DNA from: JAHEKO01 sp965212505
GTDB taxonomy: Bacteria > Acidobacteriota > Thermoanaerobaculia > Multivoradales > JAHEKO01
Direction of reading: 5' to 3'
DNA length: 64,000 nucleotides
Assembly (NCBI GenBank): GCA_965212505.1
Contig: OZ243123.1
Coordinates: forward strand, 4,154,001 to 4,218,000
The position numbers were made by a program, and so were the translations under genes. The notes beneath the pieces were generated by a model that made no database searches, was not told the origin of the DNA, and saw only the letters and a list, made by a program, of their open reading frames with translations. This document shows, in pieces, positions 49,641 to 58,077 of this stretch. Numbering within the stretch: the first letter of the stretch is position 1; every line of letters begins with the position of its first letter.

Positions 49641-49963
49641 TACGATCTCCTACTCCAGGCCAACTGTAGCCGAACCGCCCTAATAAGCGGGGGGTCGATC
49701 TCTTTCAGTAGGAGGGGGTCAGCGGTTCGAATCCCTCGGAATACGGGACGATCAGCCCGCCAGGCGGCCCGAGCGCCCAGAGGATCTGGTGAGTCGCCGA
49801 ACCAGGTTTCGGGTGCCGAATCGCGAAGCCAAGAGGGGCCACCCCGCCTCGCGGATCGTCCCCTCCCGGGAACTTCACACCGAGAATCTCGTACACGCAC
49901 GTATCGCTCAGTCGGGCGGACCTCGGCGTCCGCAACCCCACTGATAGCCACAGGAGATTCACG
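49641..49963. other. 323-bp intergenic region with tRNA-like 3' fragment
   Basis: This gap lies between the divergent VWFA-related and DUF2911 genes and should hold both promoters. At 49711-49739 it contains a T-arm-like stretch (AGCGGTTCGAATCCCTC, with the TTCGAAT loop), preceded at 49700-49716 by a five-base stem with a CAG loop. The T-stem has two mismatches, position 37 is T, and no D-arm or paired acceptor fits upstream. It is therefore not a complete tRNA; it may be a remnant. I see no protein gene here. Confidence 0.4.
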
Positions 49964-51112
49964 ATGCGCCATTCCCTCGTTCGCTTCACCTTCGCTCTCA
50001 CGCTCCTGGTTGCGAGCACTGGAGTGCTCAGCGCCCAGCGATTGACCGCACCTCCCCCGGGAGCCAATCAACGTTCCGTCGTCACGCAGTACCTCGGCAT
50101 GGTCTCGGTGACCATCGACTACAACAGTCCCGACGTGACCAGCCCAGCAGGCGACGACCGGACCGGCCAAATCTGGGGCCAACTGGTGCCCTGGGGCATC
50201 GCTCAGAACCCGTTCTACCCTGGCTTCGGCACGGCTGAGACGATGCCTTGGCGGGCGGGCTCCAACGAGAACACCACCATCACCTTCTCGCACGACGTCG
50301 AGGTGGAAGGAAAGCCCCTCGCCGCCGGCACCTACGCCCTCTTCATGGCGCCCGGTGAATCTGAGTGGGACGTCATCTTCAACCGCAACAGTTCCGCCTG
50401 GGGCAGCTTCTTCTACGAGCCGGACCTCGACGCCCTCAAGGTAACCGTCAGCTCGGAGAAGACCGACTTCTTCCGCGAGTGGCTGACCTTCGAATTCGAC
50501 GACCGCCAGCTCGACACCGCGCTCGCGGTGATGCACTGGGAGCACCTTCGCGTCCCCTTCCGCGTCTCGGTTCCGGACAGCGACTCCCTGTACTACGGCG
50601 CCATCTCCCAGGAGCTCACGGGCGCCGTCGGCTTCAACTTCCAAAATTTTGTCCAGGCCTCGCAGTGGGCTGCCGCGCGGGAGGCGTACCACGAGGACGC
50701 CGTTCGTTGGGCCGACGCGGCGATCGCCGCCAACACAACCTTCCAGACGATGGCCAACAAGTCGACCGTCCTGCAACAGGTCGGACAGCGCGAGCAGGCG
50801 CTCGAGACGTTTGATCAGGCGATGGACCATCCGACGGCCAACGCGGTCGGAATTCACATGGCCGGCCGCGGCCTACAGGCGGCCGGCAATCTCGAAGACG
50901 CCAACGTGATCTTCCGCAAGAACTATGCGAAGAACCCCGGCCAGTGGCCGGTCGACTTCGGTATGGCACGTGTCTACTCGCAGGAGGGCAACTTCGAGAA
51001 GGCACTCGAGCACGCGAAGATCGCTCTCACACGCGCCCCGGAAGGTGCGCCGAAGCAGAACCTCGAAACCCAGATCGAGCGGCTCGAGCGAAGCGAGAAC
51101 ATCAACCCGTAG
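49964..51112 (+). CDS. Secreted DUF2911 protein with C-terminal TPR repeats
   Basis: A 382-residue protein with a signal peptide (MRHSLVRFTFALTLLVASTG). DUF2911 spans residues 30-190 with YLGMVSVTIDYNSPDV, PWRAGSNENTTITFSHDVEV, EGKPLAAGTYALFMAPGESE and WDVIFNRNSSAWGSFFYEPD. The last 150 residues carry TPR-like helices (QVGQREQALETFDQAMD, QEGNFEKALEHAKIALTRAP). The DUF has no known function; the domain looks like a jelly-roll. It is a common periplasmic protein in Acidobacteriota and Bacteroidota. Confidence 0.93.
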   Translation: MRHSLVRFTFALTLLVASTGVLSAQRLTAPPPGANQRSVVTQYLGMVSVTIDYNSPDVTSPAGDDRTGQIWGQLVPWGIAQNPFYPGFGTAETMPWRAGSNENTTITFSHDVEVEGKPLAAGTYALFMAPGESEWDVIFNRNSSAWGSFFYEPDLDALKVTVSSEKTDFFREWLTFEFDDRQLDTALAVMHWEHLRVPFRVSVPDSDSLYYGAISQELTGAVGFNFQNFVQASQWAAAREAYHEDAVRWADAAIAANTTFQTMANKSTVLQQVGQREQALETFDQAMDHPTANAVGIHMAGRGLQAAGNLEDANVIFRKNYAKNPGQWPVDFGMARVYSQEGNFEKALEHAKIALTRAPEGAPKQNLETQIERLERSENINP

Positions 51113-51127
51113 TCGACACCAACTCGC

Positions 51128-51159
51128 CGGAGAGGTTGGGAATAGCCCCGACCTCTCCG
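51128..51159 (+). terminator. 13-bp stem hairpin after the DUF2911 gene
   Basis: CGGAGAGGTTGGG pairs with CCCGACCTCTCCG (51147-51159) with one T-G wobble and a six-base loop, starting 15 nt after the stop. It has no T-tail. The remaining sequence to 51382 shows no gene. Confidence 0.6.
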
Positions 51160-51382
51160 TGCGACACCGGCCTCGACCGGCACCACGTCCTCGCCTCGCT
51201 GACCACGCTCCCCCCGGGAACACTTTCGGAGAGGGCTCCCTGCGGGACGCGTCCAGGTTGGCATGCAGGCCGATCTGCTGGCCCTCTCGCGAGATCCTGC
51301 AGCCGATGTCTCGGAACTCGCTCGGCCTGCCTGGGTCATTCGCGGCGGACACGTCGTCTCCTCTAGAGCGCCCTAGGGCGCG

Positions 51383-53506
51383 TCACCGTCGCCAGAGGAG
51401 CGGGAAGAGGCTCGCGTAGTCGTCCGTCCAAGGCCGGAATCTGCGCGTCTCCCACCCGTCGCCCGAACCCTTCCCTACCGCAGCGACGACGTCCGGGTGT
51501 GCCAACCAGACCTGGTTACCGGTCAGCACGGTCCAGCTCGCGGCGTAGAGCCCCACCTCATCGTCGTCGTCGGTCTCGATGAGCACCGAGTCTCTTCCAA
51601 AGTGACGCGCGTGACCGTCGATCACCGGCTCGAGATTGAAGTGCCGGTTGGAGATATGCGCCACCAGCAGGCCATCGGGTTTCAGGTGCTCGAGGTAGAG
51701 AGCGAACGCCTCGCGGGTGAGCAGGTGAGTCGGCAGAGCGTCGCCCGAGAAGGCGTCGAGAACCAGCACATCGTACGCGTGTCCTGCTGGACGCTCGGCG
51801 AGCTCACGCTCGAGCGACTTGCGCGCGTCGCCGAGGACAACCTCCACCCGTGCGGGACTCTCCTCGAGGTACCGGAAGTGCGCCCGCGCGATGCGCTCGA
51901 CCGCCGGGTTGATCTCGTAGAACCGCACAAGGTCACCCTCTTTGCCATAGGCCGCCACCACCCCGACGCCCAGTCCAACCACCCCGATCCGACGTGGCTG
52001 CGAGGCCCGGTGACGGCGCACGGCCAACCCCACCCCGCTCTCGCGGCCGTAATAGGAGACCGGCTCTCGAGAGAGCTGCTCTGACAGGTACTGGAAACCG
52101 TGATTGATCCCTCCGTGGTAGAGCGAGCGCTTGTGGTCACCCACATCCAGATCGAACTTGGTGCCGGTTCGAAGCACACCGTAGAAGTTGCGCTCGGCGG
52201 TGTCGTAGTCGGCAAACTGCTCCCGGCCTTGCCATAACAGGTAGGCGCTGAGGACGACCAGGAATGTCGCCACGCCGCGGGTCCAACTCGGAGCGTCCTC
52301 GCGAGCCAGGATCCAAGCGATGAGCCCACCGAGCGCTACCAGCGCTACCTGGTATTCGAGGTAGGCCGGGAAGACGATCGGCGCCACCAGCGCCACCAAG
52401 AGACCCCCCACCACCCCGCCCGCCGCCAGCGTGAGGTAAAACTCGGTCAGTCGATCGGTCGGCGGTCGGAGCCGCACGAGCTCGCCGTGACAGATCATGC
52501 AGCAGCAGAACAGCGTAAGGGAGTAGGCCGTGATCGCTTCGACCAGATCGCTTCCGGACTCGAGGTAGAGCAGCCAGCAGACCCAGACGACAAAAAGCGC
52601 GGTCACCGGCAGGAAGAGCGAACGCTCGTACCGCGATCGCCTGCCGAAGGTGAGCACAAACGACAGCAGGTAGATGCCGAGGGGAAGCACCCAGAGAAAG
52701 GGCACCACGGCGACGTCCTGACAGAGCTGGTGGGTCGTGGCCATGAAGAGAGCCACCGCACACGCGGGCAGCGCAAGCCAGAGCCACCGCACCGAGCGGG
52801 GTACGGGGCCGGAGGTCGACGCGGCTCCGCCCTCGTCGGGCGCGCCGGGAGCCGGGGTGGTCGGCTTGCGGCCGAGAAATCGCGCGCCGCTCACGAGCAC
52901 CAAGAGAGCGAAGAGGCCGTAGCCCCAAGACCAGTTGAGGCCCTGCGTCGCGAGCGGCCAGAGCGGCTCGACGACAAACGGATAGCTCAGCAGAGCGAGA
53001 AGCGAGCCGGCGTTCGAGACCGCATACAGCCGGTAGGGCGACTCGCCGCTCACAGCGCAACCGAACCAGCTCTGGAGCAGCGGTGCGCTCGCCGCCAGCG
53101 CGAAGTAGGGAGGACCAACCGTCACGGCAAGAATCCCGAGAATGCCGGCCACTGGCGACTCATCGATCGATGGCTCCCACGCCACCTCGGGAACCAGAGG
53201 CACGGCCCACGCGCCGAGACCGATCACCAGAAGGTGGCAGAGCACCTGCGCGCGGGGCGTTAGGCGGCTCGCGCTCCAGTGCGCATAGGCGTAGCCGGCC
53301 AAGAGCATCGCCTGGAAGAACAGCATGCAGACGGTCCACACCGTCGGCGTCCCGCCGAAGACCGGTAGTAGATATCGGCCGACGAGCGGCTGAACCTGGA
53401 ACAGAAGGAACGCGGAGGCGAAGAGGGTCACCGCGTAGAGCCACCAGGTACGGAACACTGCTGTTTCAGGCGCGGACGACACGGGCGGGATCGAGCGACC
53501 GGCCAT
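51383..53506 (-). CDS. MFS-like membrane protein fused to spermidine-synthase domain
   Basis: A 707-residue protein. About 12 hydrophobic segments (SAFLLFQVQPLVGRYLLPVF, LRPPTDRLTEFYLTLAAGG) make up residues 1-450. The C-terminal 240 residues form a spermidine/polyamine-synthase-like methyltransferase fold: RIGVVGLGVGVVAAYGKEG, RFYEINPAVERIAR, VEVVLGDARKSLE and YDVLVLDAFSGDALPTHLL. Fusions of this kind are widespread, but their reaction is unsettled; the aminopropyl donor residues are partly conserved. The stop is at 51383 and ATG 53506 has no clear ribosome site. Confidence 0.88.
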   Translation of the reverse strand: MAGRSIPPVSSAPETAVFRTWWLYAVTLFASAFLLFQVQPLVGRYLLPVFGGTPTVWTVCMLFFQAMLLAGYAYAHWSASRLTPRAQVLCHLLVIGLGAWAVPLVPEVAWEPSIDESPVAGILGILAVTVGPPYFALAASAPLLQSWFGCAVSGESPYRLYAVSNAGSLLALLSYPFVVEPLWPLATQGLNWSWGYGLFALLVLVSGARFLGRKPTTPAPGAPDEGGAASTSGPVPRSVRWLWLALPACAVALFMATTHQLCQDVAVVPFLWVLPLGIYLLSFVLTFGRRSRYERSLFLPVTALFVVWVCWLLYLESGSDLVEAITAYSLTLFCCCMICHGELVRLRPPTDRLTEFYLTLAAGGVVGGLLVALVAPIVFPAYLEYQVALVALGGLIAWILAREDAPSWTRGVATFLVVLSAYLLWQGREQFADYDTAERNFYGVLRTGTKFDLDVGDHKRSLYHGGINHGFQYLSEQLSREPVSYYGRESGVGLAVRRHRASQPRRIGVVGLGVGVVAAYGKEGDLVRFYEINPAVERIARAHFRYLEESPARVEVVLGDARKSLERELAERPAGHAYDVLVLDAFSGDALPTHLLTREAFALYLEHLKPDGLLVAHISNRHFNLEPVIDGHARHFGRDSVLIETDDDDEVGLYAASWTVLTGNQVWLAHPDVVAAVGKGSGDGWETRRFRPWTDDYASLFPLLWRR

Positions 53507-53557
53507 CGGCGACGGCCGGCGCTGCGCTCCCTTCTACCCTACAGGAGGGTCCGCCGC

Positions 53558-54040
53558 CTATCTCGAGCGAACAACCACACCACCGATAGGTCCGATGATG
53601 TGAGCGTTGCCAACCAGCTCGAAGAAGAAGGTGGCGCGACCGGCCACCTCGACAATCGACACCGTGATCGGAATCGACTGGCCCGAGAAGTCGATGTCGC
53701 CCTCGATCAAGAGATCGTCTTGATCGACGGTCACCGAGGTCGCTACGAAGTTCGAGAACGTGTGCGAATGGGATCCGTCTCCGTCAGGGCGCACCATGGT
53801 CAGAGCGAGGTCGAAGTCGACATTCGCGAGGCTCGCTGCCGAACAGGAGGGGGCGCCCCGGCAGATGAGTACGAACTCACCGTCGAAGACCCACGGATCG
53901 GTCAACGAAGCGTCCCAGATCAGACCGTCGGCGCGGCGCAGCTCGCTCGCCGAGGCGGCCTGCGGAAAGAGATCCTGAGCGACGGCCAGCCCGGGGATGC
54001 AGACGACGAGGACGAGGACGACGAGACGATTGAGCTTCAT
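53558..54040 (-). CDS. Small secreted protein of unknown function
   Basis: A 160-residue protein with a signal peptide (LNRLVVLVLVVCIPGLAVAQ) and AAAGGAGA ribosome site. The mature part is strand-rich with an early CRGAPSC pair, VDFDLALTMVRPDGDGSHSH and VTVDQDDLLIEGDIDFSGQS. I do not recognise a family. It is divergent from the next gene. Confidence 0.7.
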   Translation of the reverse strand: MKLNRLVVLVLVVCIPGLAVAQDLFPQAASASELRRADGLIWDASLTDPWVFDGEFVLICRGAPSCSAASLANVDFDLALTMVRPDGDGSHSHTFSNFVATSVTVDQDDLLIEGDIDFSGQSIPITVSIVEVAGRATFFFELVGNAHIIGPIGGVVVRSR

Positions 54041-54323
54041 GGGCAGCTCTCCTTTCGAAACGAGGTGTCAGAGTTGTCGGGTCTTCGAGTTCGCGGTTCG
54101 CGGACCGCAGACGATCAGTTGCAGCTCGGCCCCCTCCGCTCCAGACGGGCACCAACGGCTCGACGCGACCCGAGCGCTCCGGGTCCGATGCGTTCTGGAG
54201 GCTGCGGCCTACCTTCGATGGGCGGCGCTTCACTCTCCCTTCGTCCCGAACCCCAAGCGCCGAGGCACGACAACCCTACGATATATTGCGCCTCGCGTTC
54301 CCGTTCTCCCGGAGGTGACTCAC

Positions 54324-55301
54324 GTGCGAATCAGACAACTTCTACTCATCGGCCTCTCTTTCGCCGTCATCGCCGCACCGGCACTCGGAGACGGAAGCAT
54401 CAAGGAGCGCGGCAAGGTCAAGTTCGGCAAGGGCTTCGGCCTCGCCAACAAACTCGGCGGCTCTGCGACGCGCGACGGCCTGATCACCGAGGTCTTCGCC
54501 GGCGCCAACGAGAAGCGGACACGTGCCGAGGACCGCGGCATCTACTACAGCCTCGTCGACGAGATCGAATGCGACATCAACTACAAGAAGGAACGGGCGA
54601 CCTGCAAGACCTTCGCAGAACGTCGCGAGGAGAACGCTCAGACGCGCGAGATGTTCGCGGGCATGTTCGGCGGTTCCGGCTCCGGCGGGCAGAGTGGCGA
54701 GTCGACCCACGAGACCGAATTCGAGAAGATCGATCTCGGTGCTGAAACGGTCAACGGGTTCGAGACTCAGCACGATCGCTGGATCATCACCACACGCGAA
54801 AAGGGCAAGACTCTCGAGGAGGCGGGCGGTGCGGTCGTCACCGTCGATCTCTGGATCGGGCCCGAGATCCCTGTGCAGCAAGAGATCTGGGAGCTCGACC
54901 AGAAGTACCTCGCAGCCATCGACATGCCGAGCGGCGAAGAGATGGCCCAGTTGGTCTCCGCACTCCCAGTCTTCCAGGCCGCGCTGAACGAGTACGAGGG
55001 CCGCCGGAGCGAAGCGCAGGGGTCGGTCGTCAGATCCGAACTGGTCTTCGAGTCGGTGGTTGTCGGCGCGAGCGACGGTGGGTCCTCACCCGGTGGCCGC
55101 CTACGAGGCATCGGCAAGAAGATCCGCCTCGGCCGCAACAAGGACCAGAACGACTCCGGGAGTGACAACTCTCAGGGCGCGGGCGGCGGCGAAGTGGAGA
55201 GGATCGAGCGCCTTCGCTCTTCGACCGAGATCGTCGACACGTCGACATCCGGCAACGCCTCCATCCCGGCCGGCTTCAAGGTCAGCAACGCTTCGAACTG
55301 A
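54324..55301 (+). CDS. Secreted protein of unknown function (GTG start)
   Basis: A 325-residue protein. GTG 54324 is chosen because GGAGGTGA lies 5-8 nt upstream and it gives a signal peptide (VRIRQLLLIGLSFAVIAAPA). The mature protein has GSIKERGKVKFGKGFGLANK, DRGIYYSLVDEIECDINYKK, a low-complexity Gly/Ser-rich section and an FETQHDRWIITTREKGKTLE block that recalls DUF4412-like heavy-metal or lipoprotein families, but only loosely. The C-terminus (GKKIRLGRNKDQNDSGSDNS) is basic then disordered. The family is not recognised. The 283-bp upstream gap holds no gene. Confidence 0.72.
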   Translation: MRIRQLLLIGLSFAVIAAPALGDGSIKERGKVKFGKGFGLANKLGGSATRDGLITEVFAGANEKRTRAEDRGIYYSLVDEIECDINYKKERATCKTFAERREENAQTREMFAGMFGGSGSGGQSGESTHETEFEKIDLGAETVNGFETQHDRWIITTREKGKTLEEAGGAVVTVDLWIGPEIPVQQEIWELDQKYLAAIDMPSGEEMAQLVSALPVFQAALNEYEGRRSEAQGSVVRSELVFESVVVGASDGGSSPGGRLRGIGKKIRLGRNKDQNDSGSDNSQGAGGGEVERIERLRSSTEIVDTSTSGNASIPAGFKVSNASN

Positions 55302-55319
55302 GCCGTCGGCCGGACGCCG

Positions 55320-57092
55320 CTAGCCACCGACCGAGCGCTGGCGCTCGATCCACCAGTCGACGTGCTCGCTGAGCACCTCGAGCGGCAGCGTGCCGCTCCC
55401 CAGCACCGTCGCGTGGAACGCGCGAATGTCGAACGACTCGCCGAGCTCGATTTCCGCACGGCGGCGCAACTCCCAAATCTTCTCGGACCCGAGTCGATAG
55501 GCGAGCGCCTGACCCGGACGGGTGGCGTAGCGAAGCGTCTCGGTGGCGATCTCGGTCTCGGACTGGAAGACGTGCTCGCGCATGTACTCGCGAGCGCGCT
55601 CGAGGGGCCACTCCAAATAGCCGATGCCGGTGTCCACTACCAGCCGTGAGGCGAGGAAGATCTCCGTGATCAGGTGACCATAGTGATCATAGGGATCGTC
55701 GTAGAGCCCCATCTCGACACCCAACGCCGAAGCGTACTCGGCCCACCCTTCCGCAAACGCACTATTGAAGCTGTTCTGCCGATACGGGTGAAGCGTCTCG
55801 TTCTCGCGCTGAAGGGCGACCTGGAAGTGATGCCCAGGCAGCAGCTCATGGAAGATCAGCGACGCCGCGCCGACCGTGGACCGCTGATCCAACTGCGAGG
55901 CGTTGTAGTTGTAGTAGCCGACCGGCTGACCGGCCTCGGGAGGCCAGTAGTAACCGAAGGTCGAGTTGACCTCTTCCGCCGGTGTCAGGCGACGAACGCC
56001 GTACGGGGCCTCCGGCATCAGGCTGAAGTATCGATCGACGACACCTTCCATGCGGCCGACGTGCGCAATGAACAGATCCCCCAACGCCTCGGGCGTCTCG
56101 GCGAGAAAGCGCGGGTCGGTTCGCAGCTGAGCGTGGAACTCCTCCCGACTCCCCTCGAAGCCGACCTGCTCCCGGATCTCGGCCATCTCGGCATCGATCT
56201 GCCGCACCCGGTCGAGGCCCAGCTGGTGAATCGCCTCGGGCTCCATGTCGACGGTGGTAAAGAGACGCGCACGGTGCCGGTAGAACTCGCGACCGCCCTC
56301 GAACTGAGCCGCGCTGACCGCCTCGGGAGCGAGCCCCCGGTAGTCGCCCGACAGTCGATCGATGATGGCGTCGTACCCGGCTACGACGGCGTCGACCCGT
56401 TCGGCGACCGAATCGCCGAAGGTCGCTCGGACCGCCCCATCAAACGCCTCGAGTCGATCAGCCGCCAATTCCCGACGAGCCGCAAACTGATCCCGGAAGC
56501 CCTCGTACATCTCGACCGTTCCGGGGAGCGCAGCGCGAGGTAGACGGACCCCCCGCTCCTCCTGGCCGGCGATCTTCTCGAGGTGCTGCCGCAGCAGACG
56601 CGCGTAGTCGCCCAGCAACCGCAGGTAGCGCTCGAGGTCCGCTTCTCCTTCGAAGACAAAGCCGCCGAACACCCCATTGATCGTGCGCCAGGTGTAGAGC
56701 GAGAGATAGGGCGACATCGACAGCATGTTCCAGTAGAAGTCGGGCGCCTCTGCGGTCAGCTCCAGCTCGTAGCGAAGCGTGCGCGCGGTCAAATAGCTCT
56801 CGTGCGGTAGGTCGGCGAGATCGAGCCGGGCGAGTCGGTCGAGTATCGAGCGGGCGAACTCGGCCTCGCCGAGCTGATCGTCGAGGCTCATCTCAGGCAG
56901 CCGCTCGACCGGCAGGCCGTAGGCGAGCCGGTTGTACAACTCCCGCTCGAGCTGGTGCTCCCAAACGGTGTCGGCAATCGCCTCGACCTCGGCGCCCCCC
57001 GCACCCGCCTCGGGAACCGAGCTCCGGCCGCAGCCGGTCGTCACTCCGAGGACGAACAGCCCGAGGGCAGCTACCTGAACATTTCGTCTCAT
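55320..57092 (-). CDS. DUF885 family lipoprotein, second copy
   Basis: A 590-residue paralogue of the DUF885 lipoprotein at 6945-8720. The lipobox is GLFVLGVTTGC. The metal motif IFHELLPGHHFQ and the following FAEGWAEYASALGVEMG match those of the first copy, as do FGYYWPPEAGQPVGYYNYNA and EIFLASRLVVDTGIGY. It has complete catalytic motifs, so both copies may be active. ATG 57092 has GTGGAGAC upstream. It is divergent from an AraC-type regulator that may control it. Confidence 0.9.
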   Translation of the reverse strand: MRRNVQVAALGLFVLGVTTGCGRSSVPEAGAGGAEVEAIADTVWEHQLERELYNRLAYGLPVERLPEMSLDDQLGEAEFARSILDRLARLDLADLPHESYLTARTLRYELELTAEAPDFYWNMLSMSPYLSLYTWRTINGVFGGFVFEGEADLERYLRLLGDYARLLRQHLEKIAGQEERGVRLPRAALPGTVEMYEGFRDQFAARRELAADRLEAFDGAVRATFGDSVAERVDAVVAGYDAIIDRLSGDYRGLAPEAVSAAQFEGGREFYRHRARLFTTVDMEPEAIHQLGLDRVRQIDAEMAEIREQVGFEGSREEFHAQLRTDPRFLAETPEALGDLFIAHVGRMEGVVDRYFSLMPEAPYGVRRLTPAEEVNSTFGYYWPPEAGQPVGYYNYNASQLDQRSTVGAASLIFHELLPGHHFQVALQRENETLHPYRQNSFNSAFAEGWAEYASALGVEMGLYDDPYDHYGHLITEIFLASRLVVDTGIGYLEWPLERAREYMREHVFQSETEIATETLRYATRPGQALAYRLGSEKIWELRRRAEIELGESFDIRAFHATVLGSGTLPLEVLSEHVDWWIERQRSVGG

Positions 57093-57175
57093 GATGTCTC
57101 CACGAATTCTATTGCGGAGCCGCATCGGCTCAGCCAGTGGAACGAAGTGCCGGAGTCGCCCGTACTCCCTACAGA

Positions 57176-58009
57176 ATGTCAGACCGAGGTTGTGAGGAGT
57201 GTGCACGGCGGAGTGCGTCGACGTCTACGGCAAGTTCCCGGGTCTGGCGTCCGCGCGGCGGTGACGATGTCGAGCTTCTCTTCGCCGACTATCGCCAGCA
57301 GGTGTTCCCGCCTCACTCCCATCGCCGCTACGCCATCGGCATCGTCGAAGCCGGCGTCGAAGAGGTGATCTATGCGGGCGAGCGGTATCTGTTCGGCCCC
57401 GGCGACGTCGCGGTCTTTGCGCCCGGCGTGGTGCATTCGGTCAGGGTTCACGGGAGTCGGCCCGTTCGCCTGCGAGTGATGTTCGTCGAGCCCTCGCACC
57501 TCGACGAGGCCGGCGCGACACTCGACATCACCCGTCCGGTCCTCGCCGATCCCGAGTTCGCCACGCGCTTCCGGCACCTCCACCGCGATCTCGACACCTC
57601 GAGCGGTCGACCCACTACAGAACTCCTGGAGTCTCTAGCGAGCTTCGGCCAGAGACACGGAGGCCCAAGGGAGTCCCCCTCAGGGGGGAACCGAACCGCC
57701 GCCGCGCCACCCTCGCTCGAGCGCTGTCTCCGGTTGGCGAGGCGGCGTATCGAAGAGGGGGTTCGTGTCGACGAACTCGCACGCGAGAGCGGGCTGAGCC
57801 GGTTCCAGCTGATCAGACGCTTCCGAGAGGTCTTTCAGATGACGCCGCAGGGCTACCTGACACAACTCAGAGTCCGCCGAGCGAAGGAGTTGCTTCGCGA
57901 GGGGCAGCCCATCGTCGAGGTCGCGCTGGCGGCCGGCTTCGCAGACCAGAGCCACCTGACGAGGGTCTTTCGCCGGTGGGTCGGGGTCACCCCGGCCAGC
58001 TTCCGCTGA
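57176..58009 (+). CDS. AraC-family regulator with N-terminal cupin domain
   Basis: A 277-residue regulator. The cupin (AraC_binding) domain shows FPPHSHRRYAIGIVEAGVEE, FGPGDVAVFAPGVVHSVRVH. The C-terminal HTH_18 shows DELARESGLSRFQLIRRFRE, TPQGYLTQLRVRRAKELL, VALAAGFADQSHLTRVFRRW. ATG 57176 is taken as start; another in-frame ATG at 57137 would add 13 residues. Cupin residues suggest a small ligand. It sits between the DUF885 and TAP-like hydrolase genes, and either could be its target. Confidence 0.9.
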   Translation: MSDRGCEECARRSASTSTASSRVWRPRGGDDVELLFADYRQQVFPPHSHRRYAIGIVEAGVEEVIYAGERYLFGPGDVAVFAPGVVHSVRVHGSRPVRLRVMFVEPSHLDEAGATLDITRPVLADPEFATRFRHLHRDLDTSSGRPTTELLESLASFGQRHGGPRESPSGGNRTAAAPPSLERCLRLARRRIEEGVRVDELARESGLSRFQLIRRFREVFQMTPQGYLTQLRVRRAKELLREGQPIVEVALAAGFADQSHLTRVFRRWVGVTPASFR

Positions 58010-58077
58010 GGCCGCGCACATTCGTTCAAGACGGTAGGCCGACCAGCTGGTGCAATCGGCTCCGCAAGGAGACCTTG

